DNA from: an uncultured Eubacteriales bacterium
GTDB taxonomy: Bacteria > Bacillota > Clostridia > Oscillospirales > Acutalibacteraceae
Direction: 5' to 3'
Assembly (NCBI GenBank): GCA_934675165.1
Contig: CAKUPP010000006.1
Coordinates: 1 to 63,129, forward strand
Length of the DNA stretch: 63,129 nt
How positions within the stretch are numbered: position 1 is the first letter of the stretch; the number at the start of each line of letters is the position of its first letter. Positions 8,485-16,387 of the stretch are shown here, in pieces. The position numbers and the translations under genes are program-made. The notes below the pieces were generated by a model, which ran no database searches, was not told where the DNA came from, and saw only the letters and a program-made list of their open reading frames with translations.

Positions 8485-8841
8485 ATGGATGACCTGGCAG
8501 AAAAAATCACCGAACTTCTCAGTGATCCGGAAATTATGAATATAGTAAAAGAAGCTTCCGGTCTGTCAGGCCCGGGTAAATCCCGTGATACCAAAAAAAG
8601 CGAAAAAGAAAGTGATGAAAAAAATGATAACTTCCCCGGATTTTCTCCGGAACTCATACAATCTGTTATGAAACTAGCACCTTTATTTTCAAGTTTTAAA
8701 AAAGAAGATAAATATACTCGATTCTTAAATGCTTTAAAGCCTCTTCTATCTGAAAAACGTCAAAAAAAGTTGGAATCTTCCTCTCAAATACTTAAACTTA
8801 TAAAAATTCTCCCACTTTTGAAAAATCAGGGACTTTTTTGA
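8485..8841 (+). CDS. Small conserved Clostridia-type protein (second of trio)
   Basis: The gene begins 3 bp after the preceding stop and encodes 118 aa. The N-terminal MDDLAEKITELLSDPEIMNI and C-terminal FLNALKPLLSEKRQKKLESS segments are separated by a charged linker, a layout I recall from conserved hypothetical proteins of Clostridia. No signal peptide or membrane segment is seen. Translational coupling with its neighbours suggests a shared complex. Function unknown. Confidence 0.7.
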   Translation: MDDLAEKITELLSDPEIMNIVKEASGLSGPGKSRDTKKSEKESDEKNDNFPGFSPELIQSVMKLAPLFSSFKKEDKYTRFLNALKPLLSEKRQKKLESSSQILKLIKILPLLKNQGLF

Positions 8842-8849
8842 GGTAACAT

Positions 8850-9194
8850 ATGAATGAAAAAACAGAATTTAATGACATAAAAAAAATTCAAACAGAAGTA
8901 GTAAAAAGAGCTATGGAAATAAAAGAAAAATCAAAAAAATTTCCACCATTTTTTGCAGAAAAAACAAACGAACCCTCCTACAATCATTCAACCATCTGCA
9001 AAAATCCACACCAAGAAAACAATTCACATAATATCAATCAAAATTCTGAATTTCTTGCTTCCAATGCACCCAATTTATTCAATATATTATTTAAAGATCC
9101 AGACAAAACATTAATCATGGCTTTAATTTTAATATTAATGGATAACGACGAAAATTTTACACTTATACTTGCACTATTTTATACTTTAATTTAA
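8850..9194 (+). CDS. Small protein with C-terminal hydrophobic hairpin (third of trio)
   Basis: GAGGTAA precedes the ATG. The 114-aa product has a polar, poorly conserved-looking centre and ends in a strongly hydrophobic segment, DKTLIMALILILMDND followed by LILALFYTLI, probably a membrane hairpin or tail anchor. It would tether the trio to the membrane. The stop lies 1 bp from the stop of the convergent next gene. Function unknown. Confidence 0.65.
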   Translation: MNEKTEFNDIKKIQTEVVKRAMEIKEKSKKFPPFFAEKTNEPSYNHSTICKNPHQENNSHNINQNSEFLASNAPNLFNILFKDPDKTLIMALILILMDNDENFTLILALFYTLI

Positions 9195-9195
9195 T

Positions 9196-9981
9196 TTATT
9201 TTATTGATGCAACAAAATAATTATTGTCTAATCCTTTTCTCAAACGATACCGAGCATATTTTTCTATTTTACCATCTTCAACATCTTTCATATCTCTTTT
9301 AAATCTATCACTCGGACGAATATAACCTACTTTTAAAATTATATCTTCACCATCGTTATAATAATTTACAGTACGTGGAATATAGTTATCGGTCCCACTT
9401 ATGCAATCCACTGTAAATTTGTTTTCATTACTATCAAATTCATAAAAGTCACCCTTTAAACTACTTTTCAAATCTATTTCCACACTGTTACCAAACAATT
9501 TTTGCACAGAATCCAAAACTTCCTGCGCACTTATCACAGTCCTTCCATAATCGTCACTTAAAGCAGCACAATCTTTAGTGTTCATAGCCGCATCCCATAC
9601 AGCAGAATCTAATACCATCTTGGGTTTCGGCAAATTTTTTTCATCAAACGGTTCAGGATTTTGCATTACAATTGGTAAAATTATACTGTCATAATATTGA
9701 TACTGTGCATACTTATTTTCATAATTTTCAATTTTGCCTGTCCCTATAACAAATGCTACTGATGATATTATTAAAAAAATGCACGCACCAATAAACCTAA
9801 TAATACTTGACAACATAGATTTTGAATTTGAGTTAGAAAAAACTCTAACATAGTGACTACCATTTTCACCTCTTGGATAATTTTCATCAGAGTTCGCACA
9901 TACTGAGTTTGATCCATACAATGCTTGATAATTAACAGCATATGGTTTTATTACATTATTTTTTCTTTCATATTTATACAT
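9196..9981 (-). CDS. Single-pass membrane protein of unknown function
   Basis: The 261-aa product has a basic and polar N-terminal 55 residues, one transmembrane helix (IIRFIGACIFLIISSVAFVIG) and an external domain of about 180 residues with no cysteines except two near the middle. No known motif is evident. GAGAAGGTGAG upstream is a good ribosome site. It is monocistronic and converges on the small-protein trio. Confidence 0.65.
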   Translation of the reverse strand: MYKYERKNNVIKPYAVNYQALYGSNSVCANSDENYPRGENGSHYVRVFSNSNSKSMLSSIIRFIGACIFLIISSVAFVIGTGKIENYENKYAQYQYYDSIILPIVMQNPEPFDEKNLPKPKMVLDSAVWDAAMNTKDCAALSDDYGRTVISAQEVLDSVQKLFGNSVEIDLKSSLKGDFYEFDSNENKFTVDCISGTDNYIPRTVNYYNDGEDIILKVGYIRPSDRFKRDMKDVEDGKIEKYARYRLRKGLDNNYFVASIK

Positions 9982-10022
9982 CGTTGTTTCTCACCTTCTC
10001 ATAAAAGTCTTACGAAATAAAT

Positions 10023-10052
10023 TTATCACAAAAAATATAAAAAAATTGTCAA
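10023..10052 (-). promoter_or_regulatory. Promoter of the membrane-protein gene
   Basis: On the minus strand TTGACA (10052-10047) and TGATAA (10028-10023) are spaced by 18 bp, 42 bp before the start codon. The rest of the 400-bp divergent gap to the translocase gene is AT-rich and shows no other feature. Confidence 0.55.
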
Positions 10053-10318
10053 AAAAGCACCACTATATTTATATTTTTTTGATTTAATAAAAAGGCAAAA
10101 ATCACAATTTTGTGCTTATTTTTCTCTAAGATTATTTTCCAAACTAACACTAAATTTTGCAACTGTAGTAAAAAGGTATTTTTCAAGAAAGCAACCATTT
10201 TCATAAATCTTTTTTCCAAGTCAAGCGATTTTAGTTTACTATTTGATGCCCACCATAAAGTTCATAAAAAAATTTCTAAAAATTTACAATTTTAATCCCG
10301 AATTTTTACAATTTGTTA

Positions 10319-10347
10319 TTTACTTTTTATTTTCTGTTTGATATAAT
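10319..10347 (+). promoter_or_regulatory. Promoter of the ATP/ADP translocase gene
   Basis: TTTACT (10319-10324) and TATAAT (10342-10347) have a 17-bp spacer. GAAAGGATG follows just before the start codon. Confidence 0.65.
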
Positions 10348-10387
10348 GTGAGGTGTAAAACATATTATCACGAAAGGATGAATATCT

Positions 10388-11905
10388 ATGAACGATGCAA
10401 AACCTACAGGTTCTGCACAACAAGAGTTTAGCCCACTCAGATCGGCTCTATGGCCAATTCATGGTCATGAAATGAAAAAGTTCTTACCAATGAGCTTTTT
10501 AATGTTTTTTATTCTTTTTGTTTATACAATGGTTAGAGACTTAAAGGATGCACTAGTTCAATATTATACTATCGGCGGAGGAACAGAGTTAATTTCTCAA
10601 TTGAAATTATGGTTTGTTATGCCTATGGCGTTTTTACTTGTTATAGTGTATGCAGCATTGATTAACAAGTTTGGATTTCAAAAAACATTTTACATAATGG
10701 TTTCTGCTTTTATGTTGTTTTATGTGCTGTTTGTTACAGTGCTTTTCCCCTTTCGGACTATGCTTCATCCAAGTGAAGCTACCGTAAAAGCAATGCAAGC
10801 TTCTTGGCCACCATTTTTTTACTGGATTATTCCTTGCATTACTAACTGGTCGGTAACTTTATTTTATGTTATATCCGAGCTTTGGGGTACTATGGCGATC
10901 TCATCACTGTTCTGGCAGTTTGCTTACCAAGTTACTATGAAAAATGAGGTTAAACGATTCTTTGGATTGTACGCAATTGTTGGAAACATTGGCGTTGTGT
11001 GTTCCGGAGGAGTTTTAAAGACAATACCTAAAATATTTAGTGCAAATGATTTATATATTTATATCTTGGTCGGTGGCTGCATTGGATTTGGTATTGCTAC
11101 GATGGCCATGTATAGTTATATCAATAATGTAGTTCTTAAAGACCCCACACTTTATGATCCAACACAAGTTAAAGCAAAGAAAAAGAAAGAAAAAGTCGGT
11201 GTTATGGACGGCATTAAGATGATAGGCAAATCTCGTTACTTGCTTTTAATTTGTACAATTGTAATCTCTTATGGGGTAGCGATTAATTTTTGTGAAGTAA
11301 TTTGGAAAAAATACATGAAAATTTACTTCCCCAATCCTATTCAGTACACTGAAATGATGGCAAATCTTTCAATGCTAACAGGAATTTTAACAATAATCGT
11401 CTCCTTAGTAGGTCAAAACATTTTAAGAAAAACGAAATGGAGAACAGCTGCTCTTATTCCAGCTTCAATACTTGTAATTTTTGGTAGTATGTTTTTTGGA
11501 ATAGTTCTTTACGGTAACTACGTTTCACCAACAATCTTTGGAGTAAGCTTTATAGTTCTTGCAGTATGGTTTGGCCTTGCACAAGATTCATTGTCCAAAA
11601 GTGTTAAGTATTGCTTGTTTGATGCAACAAAAAATATGGCTTACCTTCCACTTGACGATGATACAAGGACTAAAGGGCAAGCTGCTGTTGAAGTTATTGG
11701 AGGCCGTGCCGGTAAAGCTGGAGCGTCTGCAATTCAAACTTTAATGATAAGCGTTATATCTGCTGGTTCTGTACTTACAGATCATCTCGTTGGTATTTCT
11801 GCCATTTTAGGCGTTACGGCAGCAGTGTGGGTTGGCTCAATATTTAATCTTAGCAAAAAGTATGAATCGAAAATTTCTCAGCAGAATGCTGAAAATAAGA
11901 AATAA
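10388..11905 (+). CDS. tlc: ATP/ADP translocase (NTT/Tlc family)
   Basis: This 505-aa polytopic membrane protein matches the TLC nucleotide transporter family (PF03219) over its whole length: LWPIHGHEMKKFLPMSFLMF, the MVRDLKDALV segment after helix 1, KLWFVMPMAFLLVIVYA, the SELWGTMAISSLFWQFA helix, and FFGLYAIVGNIG. About twelve hydrophobic segments and a length near 500 aa are normal for the family. Such carriers exchange host ATP for bacterial ADP, or import nucleotides, in obligate intracellular bacteria such as Chlamydiae and Rickettsiales. Its own promoter and a strong terminator make it a single-gene unit. Which substrates it carries cannot be told from sequence by eye. In a Clostridia-like genome it suggests horizontal acquisition. 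Confidence 0.93.
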   Translation: MNDAKPTGSAQQEFSPLRSALWPIHGHEMKKFLPMSFLMFFILFVYTMVRDLKDALVQYYTIGGGTELISQLKLWFVMPMAFLLVIVYAALINKFGFQKTFYIMVSAFMLFYVLFVTVLFPFRTMLHPSEATVKAMQASWPPFFYWIIPCITNWSVTLFYVISELWGTMAISSLFWQFAYQVTMKNEVKRFFGLYAIVGNIGVVCSGGVLKTIPKIFSANDLYIYILVGGCIGFGIATMAMYSYINNVVLKDPTLYDPTQVKAKKKKEKVGVMDGIKMIGKSRYLLLICTIVISYGVAINFCEVIWKKYMKIYFPNPIQYTEMMANLSMLTGILTIIVSLVGQNILRKTKWRTAALIPASILVIFGSMFFGIVLYGNYVSPTIFGVSFIVLAVWFGLAQDSLSKSVKYCLFDATKNMAYLPLDDDTRTKGQAAVEVIGGRAGKAGASAIQTLMISVISAGSVLTDHLVGISAILGVTAAVWVGSIFNLSKKYESKISQQNAENKK

Positions 11906-11917
11906 ACTTAAATGTTC

Positions 11918-11946
11918 GGGAGCTGTGCTATCAGCTCCTCTTTTTT
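11918..11946 (+). terminator. Intrinsic terminator of the translocase gene
   Basis: A perfect 7-bp GC-rich stem (GGAGCTG and CAGCTCC) with a 6-base loop is followed by a T-run. Confidence 0.9.
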
Positions 11947-12158
11947 AATAACATTATATTTATTATACTTATATTTATAAAATAAATTTTATTTTACAAA
12001 TATAAAATTTCACCTAACTCAATTTTGTTGCAATACTTATAATCACTGCATTTTATCATACCTTGGTGTAATGCTCCTTGACATTCACATTATAGTATAC
12101 ATTTAGCATAGTATAACAGTGTAGGTGTATTTTTATTCCTACAAGGAGTGGTTAAAAT

Positions 12159-12302
12159 ATGAAGAATGTTTGTAAATGTAAATTAAAGAAGTTACTAAAG
12201 TGTATTCCAACAAATGTATATTGTAGAAATGAATTTCGCGGACAAATAATTTGTACACAGTTTATTAACAAAACAGGTTCAAAGTGTCCGTGCCGCAGTT
12301 AA
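12159..12302 (+). CDS. Cysteine-rich 47-aa peptide
   Basis: AAGGAG (12143-12148) stands 10 bp before the ATG. The peptide starts MKNVCKCKLKKLLKCIP and ends SKCPCRS, with seven cysteines and many lysines. There is no signal peptide. It could be a small metal-binding protein, a disulfide-rich peptide or a RiPP-like precursor; I do not recognise it. It is flanked by terminators on both sides and so forms its own unit. Confidence 0.6.
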   Translation: MKNVCKCKLKKLLKCIPTNVYCRNEFRGQIICTQFINKTGSKCPCRS

Positions 12303-12351
12303 GAAATAGTCATTTTACTTTGATTAAAAAATTCTATCAATTTTTTTAAAC

Positions 12352-12400
12352 AGAAAACAACTACAACTCACAGTAAACACCAAAGTTGTAGTTGTTTTCT
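12352..12400. terminator. 17-bp bidirectional terminator
   Basis: A perfect 17-bp inverted repeat (AGAAAACAACTACAACT and its complement) encloses a 15-base loop. T-rich flanks on both sides let it end the Cys-rich peptide transcript (plus) and the tRNA-Met/tRNA-Glu transcript (minus). Confidence 0.85.
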
Positions 12401-12431
12401 CATGTTCTTTTAAAAAACTCAAACGAAAATC

Positions 12432-12506
12432 TGGTGACCCGGACGAGAATCGAACTCGTGTTACCGCCGTGAAAGGGCGGTGTCTTAACCGCTTGACCAC
12501 CGGGCC
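12432..12506 (-). tRNA. tRNA-Glu (TTC)
   Basis: A full cloverleaf is seen on the minus strand: acceptor GGCCCGG with CCGGGTC, anticodon stem-loop with CTTTCAC (anticodon TTC), a TPsiC loop TTCGATT and an encoded CCA. It lies 8 bp downstream of tRNA-Met and is probably co-transcribed with it. Confidence 0.95.
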
Positions 12507-12514
12507 GTAATACT

Positions 12515-12591
12515 TGGTAGCGACAGATGGATTCGAACCATCGACACTTCGGGTATGAACCGAATGCTCTAGCCAACTGAGCTATGCCGCC
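12515..12591 (-). tRNA. tRNA-Met (CAT)
   Basis: Cloverleaf on the minus strand with anticodon stem TTCGG/CCGAA, loop TTCATAC (anticodon CAT), TPsiC arm GATGG/CCATC and an encoded CCA. The anticodon stem lacks the three G-C pairs of initiator tRNA, so this is the elongator type (or a tRNA-Ile2 needing lysidine, which I cannot exclude). Confidence 0.9.
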
Positions 12592-12704
12592 ATCTGCACT
12601 AGACTCACCACGCTTTCTTATTATATCATTAATTAAACGTTTCTGTCAATAGTTTTTTACAAATTTTAAAAAACAACATAAGCAATTCTGTTTTTGATAA
12701 ATAA

Positions 12705-12733
12705 TTGACAAAATATTTAAGATAACATACAAT
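12705..12733 (+). promoter_or_regulatory. Sigma-A-type promoter
   Basis: A perfect TTGACA (12705-12710) and TACAAT (12728-12733) are spaced by 17 bp, upstream of AAAGGAGGG and the next gene's ATG. It is one of the strongest promoter matches in the window. Confidence 0.75.
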
Positions 12734-12769
12734 GTTTTATAGAAAATAATTATTAAAAGGAGGGCTATT

Positions 12770-14029
12770 ATGTCAATTTCTAAATTTTTCAAGAACACTA
12801 TCAGCACAATAAAATGTAAACCAAAAGATGCAAAAAATCTGGGGAATGCACTTGAAAAACTAGCTAATGAAATAAACACTGATAGAAAAAAGAACATTCC
12901 TATGAATAAAGATTATTGGGTGAATTTGAGCTATACTATGTCACAAGAAAATACTGTTTTAAAAAAATATATTCATAAATCATATTCCAAACCACATTCT
13001 ATAGCTGGCAAATCAATATCACTATTGTATAACGCCTTGCATTATGAATCTGACGATTTAACTGAAATGAACAATAAAGTGCGTGAAGCTTTTCTATTAA
13101 CCCCCAGCGATTCTCTTACAGCCAACACCATAACTAAAAGATTTAGTGACTTATCAAATGCAAAGCTTGGCCGCAATTGGCAAAAAAATAAAAAAGAACT
13201 TATGGATAATAGAAAGACAACAGTAAAAACGACAATGGAATACGATGATGTAGCAAAAGCCGCCATAAAACTTATAAAAGCGATCGAAGGAGCAGAAATA
13301 TCTGATACAATAACACAACCAGAATCTATTAAAACTGAAACTAAAAAATCGAAAAATAAACTTGTAAAAACGTTGTCTTCCACAGCACAAAATGTCAAAA
13401 ATTTTTTAACAGTAAAGAATGTAACAATACTAGTATTTCCATATCCTGAACATAACTTTCAAAAATTTGTAAGCCTCGTTGGGCTTAAAAATGAAGGAGA
13501 TAACGTATACTCAAAAGATGCATATTACGCTAAATCGGGTAACTCTTATCACTTACGCTTTAAACTTTTAGACGAATACGAAAGCTCAGACCATGAAAAT
13601 ATAAAAAAGTATATAGCAAAATACCGCAGTGAAATTAAAAAAGTAGTAACTATTGTCATTCTGTACGATACAAGTAATGTAATCGTTGACACAAGAAACG
13701 AAAAACTTTTTGAAACTTCTTATCAATCAAATTCACAAAATATTGCAAATTGGTTAACAGAAATTAAAAAGGTAAATCAAGCGCCAGAAGTTTTTATTGC
13801 GTTTGATGACGCACAAAGGGTTGGCAACGTAATGAGCAATATAACAGCTCGGGGTGAAAGGAAGTATTATGACGACTTTGAAAAAAATGATCTCAAAAAC
13901 GAAACACAATGTTTAGATGGATGCTTACTTGATAGAACTTTGATAGACAAGATCATGGGAACCATAGATAAACGAAAAGACACATATCTAATTGATACAC
14001 AACGTATACGAGAAAAAATTAATTCATAA
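12770..14029 (+). CDS. Unknown 419-aa cytosolic protein, possible Ras-like-fold C-terminal half
   Basis: AAAGGAGGG sits just before the ATG. The N-terminal 200 residues are helical and lysine-rich with no membrane segment or signal peptide. The region about 215-370 alternates hydrophobic strands and helices in the order VTILVFPYPE, YHLRFKLLDEYES, VVTIVILYDTSN, IANWLTEIKKV, APEVFIAFDD, which recalls the order of a small GTPase, but no P-loop (GxxxxGKS) and no NKxD are present. I infer at most a degenerate GTPase-like fold. Strong promoter and ribosome site argue that it is expressed. An effector role is possible but unproven. Confidence 0.55.
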   Translation: MSISKFFKNTISTIKCKPKDAKNLGNALEKLANEINTDRKKNIPMNKDYWVNLSYTMSQENTVLKKYIHKSYSKPHSIAGKSISLLYNALHYESDDLTEMNNKVREAFLLTPSDSLTANTITKRFSDLSNAKLGRNWQKNKKELMDNRKTTVKTTMEYDDVAKAAIKLIKAIEGAEISDTITQPESIKTETKKSKNKLVKTLSSTAQNVKNFLTVKNVTILVFPYPEHNFQKFVSLVGLKNEGDNVYSKDAYYAKSGNSYHLRFKLLDEYESSDHENIKKYIAKYRSEIKKVVTIVILYDTSNVIVDTRNEKLFETSYQSNSQNIANWLTEIKKVNQAPEVFIAFDDAQRVGNVMSNITARGERKYYDDFEKNDLKNETQCLDGCLLDRTLIDKIMGTIDKRKDTYLIDTQRIREKINS

Positions 14030-14038
14030 AACTAATAA

Positions 14039-14081
14039 ATCCTTCAGACACAGTAATCTAAAATTACTTAATCTGAAGGAT
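14039..14081. terminator. Bidirectional terminator
   Basis: A 10-bp perfect outer stem (ATCCTTCAGA and TCTGAAGGAT) encloses an inner AGTAAT/ATTACT pairing. It lies between two convergent genes. Confidence 0.75.
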
Positions 14082-14108
14082 CTCATTTTCCTAAAACACG
14101 TTAAATTA

Positions 14109-14441
14109 TTACAATATAGCACATAATTTTCGTTCTTTAAAACTCATCATCTTTTTCTCAAATGCCTCTCGATTTGAGTCCAACTTATTTATATCAATTC
14201 TACCACTCTCAAGCAAATCTTTAATTTTTTCAGAAATATCAGGCACATCAAGAACTTCGTAGTGAATTACTTCTTCAGATGATCCTCTATCACCAGTAGA
14301 AGAAGCGAGACCCAACTCGCTTAAACGCTTTCTAAGTTCATCCATCATTGCTTCTGCACTGCTTTTTGCGGAAGTTACAAAAAATGGTATATCATAATCT
14401 CCAAAAACCCAAAGTCCCTGCAAAAATATAAATTTTCTCAT
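14109..14441 (-). CDS. Unknown 110-aa protein
   Basis: The start at 14441 (MRKFIFLQGLWVFGDYDI) follows GGGAGG at a good spacing; an in-frame ATG upstream overlaps that site and is less likely. The centre (TSAKSSAEAMMDELRKRLSELG) and the C-terminal half are helical. No signal peptide, cysteine pattern or known motif is evident. It is a single gene facing the 12770-14029 gene. Confidence 0.55.
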   Translation of the reverse strand: MRKFIFLQGLWVFGDYDIPFFVTSAKSSAEAMMDELRKRLSELGLASSTGDRGSSEEVIHYEVLDVPDISEKIKDLLESGRIDINKLDSNREAFEKKMMSFKERKLCAIL

Positions 14442-14585
14442 AGAACTACCTCCCATGGTTTATTGAATTTTTTTCCAGTAATGTGATTTTAAACCATAAG
14501 CTTACGTTTTGCAACACAAAATCATAAATTTCTACATATTTTTGCATTTCCTTTTCATATATTTTTCGTTAATATTGTTATTTAA

Positions 14586-14623
14586 CAAAAAATAAACACC
14601 CAACACATTACTGCTGGATGTTT
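14586..14623 (-). terminator. Terminator of the nifS-nifU operon
   Basis: On the minus strand AAACATCCA pairs with TGGGTGTTT (one wobble), followed by ATTTTTTG, about 75 bp beyond the nifU stop. Confidence 0.6.
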
Positions 14624-14695
14624 ACCAAAAAACAACAATATTTTTTATGAATTCAACTTATATTCCCAGTGTAAAAAATTAGAACTAATATCTAA

Positions 14696-15130
14696 TTATC
14701 CTAAGGGGCAAGATCCATGACAATCTTTTTCCACTACCCCTACAATAGGAGTAGGATCTATCCCCTTTTTTGTATAGTAATCAGCGAGAGCTGCTTTTAT
14801 TGCTTGTTCAGCCAAAACTGAACAATGAACTTTTACAGGTGGAAGGCCATCTAAAGCTTCCATAACTGCCTTATTTGTAACTTTAAGCGCATCTTCTATA
14901 CTTTTACCTTTAACAAGTTCAGTTGCCATAGAGCTTGTTGCAACAGCTGCACCGCAACCAAATGTTTTAAATTTAACATCAACTATAATCCCGTCTTTGA
15001 TTTTCAAATACATCTTCATGATATCCCCGCATTTTGGGTTACCCACTTCTCCAATACCATCAGCATTTTCTATTTCTCCAACATTTCGAGGATTTGCAAA
15101 ATGATCCATAACTTTTTCACTGTAATTCAT
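14696..15130 (-). CDS. nifU: Fe-S cluster scaffold protein NifU/IscU
   Basis: The 144-aa product holds the three scaffold cysteines in their usual settings: GNPKCGD, FGCGAAVA and VHCSVLAE, on which [2Fe-2S] clusters are built from NifS-derived sulfur. The N-terminal MNYSEKVMDHFANPRNVGE is the canonical start. A C-terminal extension ends in DCHGSCPLG, adding two cysteines, as in several clostridial members. It lies 15 bp downstream of nifS. Fe-S assembly supports the radical SAM enzymes in this window (NrdG, ScfB). Confidence 0.95.
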   Translation of the reverse strand: MNYSEKVMDHFANPRNVGEIENADGIGEVGNPKCGDIMKMYLKIKDGIIVDVKFKTFGCGAAVATSSMATELVKGKSIEDALKVTNKAVMEALDGLPPVKVHCSVLAEQAIKAALADYYTKKGIDPTPIVGVVEKDCHGSCPLG

Positions 15131-15145
15131 TAAAATTCCACTCCC

Positions 15146-16330
15146 TTATTTTTTATCATCCTTAATTATTTTTTCCCATAATGGTGACATATCCCTTAAC
15201 CTTTTTACGTCTTTTTCTACCTCTTTTAAGACGTAATCAATTTCTTCATCTGTAGTCGATTCGTCTATTGAAAGCCTAAGTGAACCATGTGCAATTTCAT
15301 GAGGCAGACCAATAGCTAACAAAACGTGACTAGGATCAAGAGACCCAGATGTACACGCTGAACCAGAAGAAGCACATATTCCGGACATATCCAGAAGTAG
15401 TAAAAGTGATTCCCCTTCTATTCCTTCAAAACTGATATTTACATTACCAGGTAATCTTTTAATTCTGTCACCATTAAGACGTGACTTATTTATTTTTAAC
15501 AGCCCTTCTATAAGCTTATCTCTTTTAACAATCAAATTCTTATTTTTTTGATCTAAATTTTCATACGATAATTGCAAAGCTCTTCCTAATCCTACAATAC
15601 CAGCAGTATTTTCTGTACCAGCACGCTTCCCAAATTCTTGAGCCCCACCTTCCATAAAAGTTTCAATTTTCACACCTTTACGAATATACAAAGCGCCTAC
15701 TCCCTTGGGGCCATGAAATTTATGAGCAGACATAGACAGCATGTCTATATTTTGAGCTTTAACATCTATTTTTAAATGTCCAACTGCCTGAACTGCATCA
15801 GTATGAAAAAGCACGTTTTTTTCTCTACAAACTAAACCTATTTCAGAAATAGGTTCAATTGTACCAATTTCATTATTTGCGTACATAATTGTGACTAATG
15901 CAGTTTTATCTGTTATTGCATTTTTTACATCTTCAGGATTTACAAGTCCATTTTTGTCAACATCAAGATAAGTAACTTTAAAACCCTCTTTTTCAAGATA
16001 TTTCAAAGTATGAAGTACAGCATGATGTTCTATCTTAGAGGTAATAATATGATTTTTTCCGTTTTTACGACCTGAAAAAGCCGCACCTTTAATTGCCCAA
16101 TTATCAGATTCACTTCCACAAGAAGTAAAAAATATTTCCTTTGCAGAAGCATTTAAAATTTTTGCAGTAATTTCTCTTGCATCTTCAACTGCAGCACGAG
16201 AGACCTTCCCTAATTTATAAATCGTTGACGGGTTACCAAATTTTTCTGAAAAATAAGGTAACATATCACGCAAAACAGAAGGAGCTACCGAAGTTGTTGC
16301 CGCATTATCCATGTATATAATCTTATCCAT
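15146..16330 (-). CDS. nifS: Cysteine desulfurase NifS/IscS
   Basis: This is a PLP-dependent class V aminotransferase-fold enzyme that moves sulfur from cysteine to NifU. It has IYMDNAATT at the N-terminus, the Schiff-base lysine in SAHKFHGPKG and the catalytic cysteine loop SGSACTSGS. I place the start at 16330 (MDKIIYMDN) by family length (about 394 aa); the frame stays open to a TTG at 16378, and AAAGGTGG next to that TTG does not favour either start. It lies between glyS and nifU, all minus strand. Confidence 0.93.
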   Translation of the reverse strand: MDKIIYMDNAATTSVAPSVLRDMLPYFSEKFGNPSTIYKLGKVSRAAVEDAREITAKILNASAKEIFFTSCGSESDNWAIKGAAFSGRKNGKNHIITSKIEHHAVLHTLKYLEKEGFKVTYLDVDKNGLVNPEDVKNAITDKTALVTIMYANNEIGTIEPISEIGLVCREKNVLFHTDAVQAVGHLKIDVKAQNIDMLSMSAHKFHGPKGVGALYIRKGVKIETFMEGGAQEFGKRAGTENTAGIVGLGRALQLSYENLDQKNKNLIVKRDKLIEGLLKINKSRLNGDRIKRLPGNVNISFEGIEGESLLLLLDMSGICASSGSACTSGSLDPSHVLLAIGLPHEIAHGSLRLSIDESTTDEEIDYVLKEVEKDVKRLRDMSPLWEKIIKDDKK

Positions 16331-16387
16331 AACACAACAGGGTCTTTTATAAAAGTTGCCCCTTTTACCACCTTTCAAAATTTACAT

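Noticed and set aside
12061..12120. Promoter TTGACA (12078-12083) for the Cys-rich peptide
   Set aside because: No -10 element lies at 16-18 bp; the AT-rich boxes nearby give spacings of 7, 12 or 24 bp.
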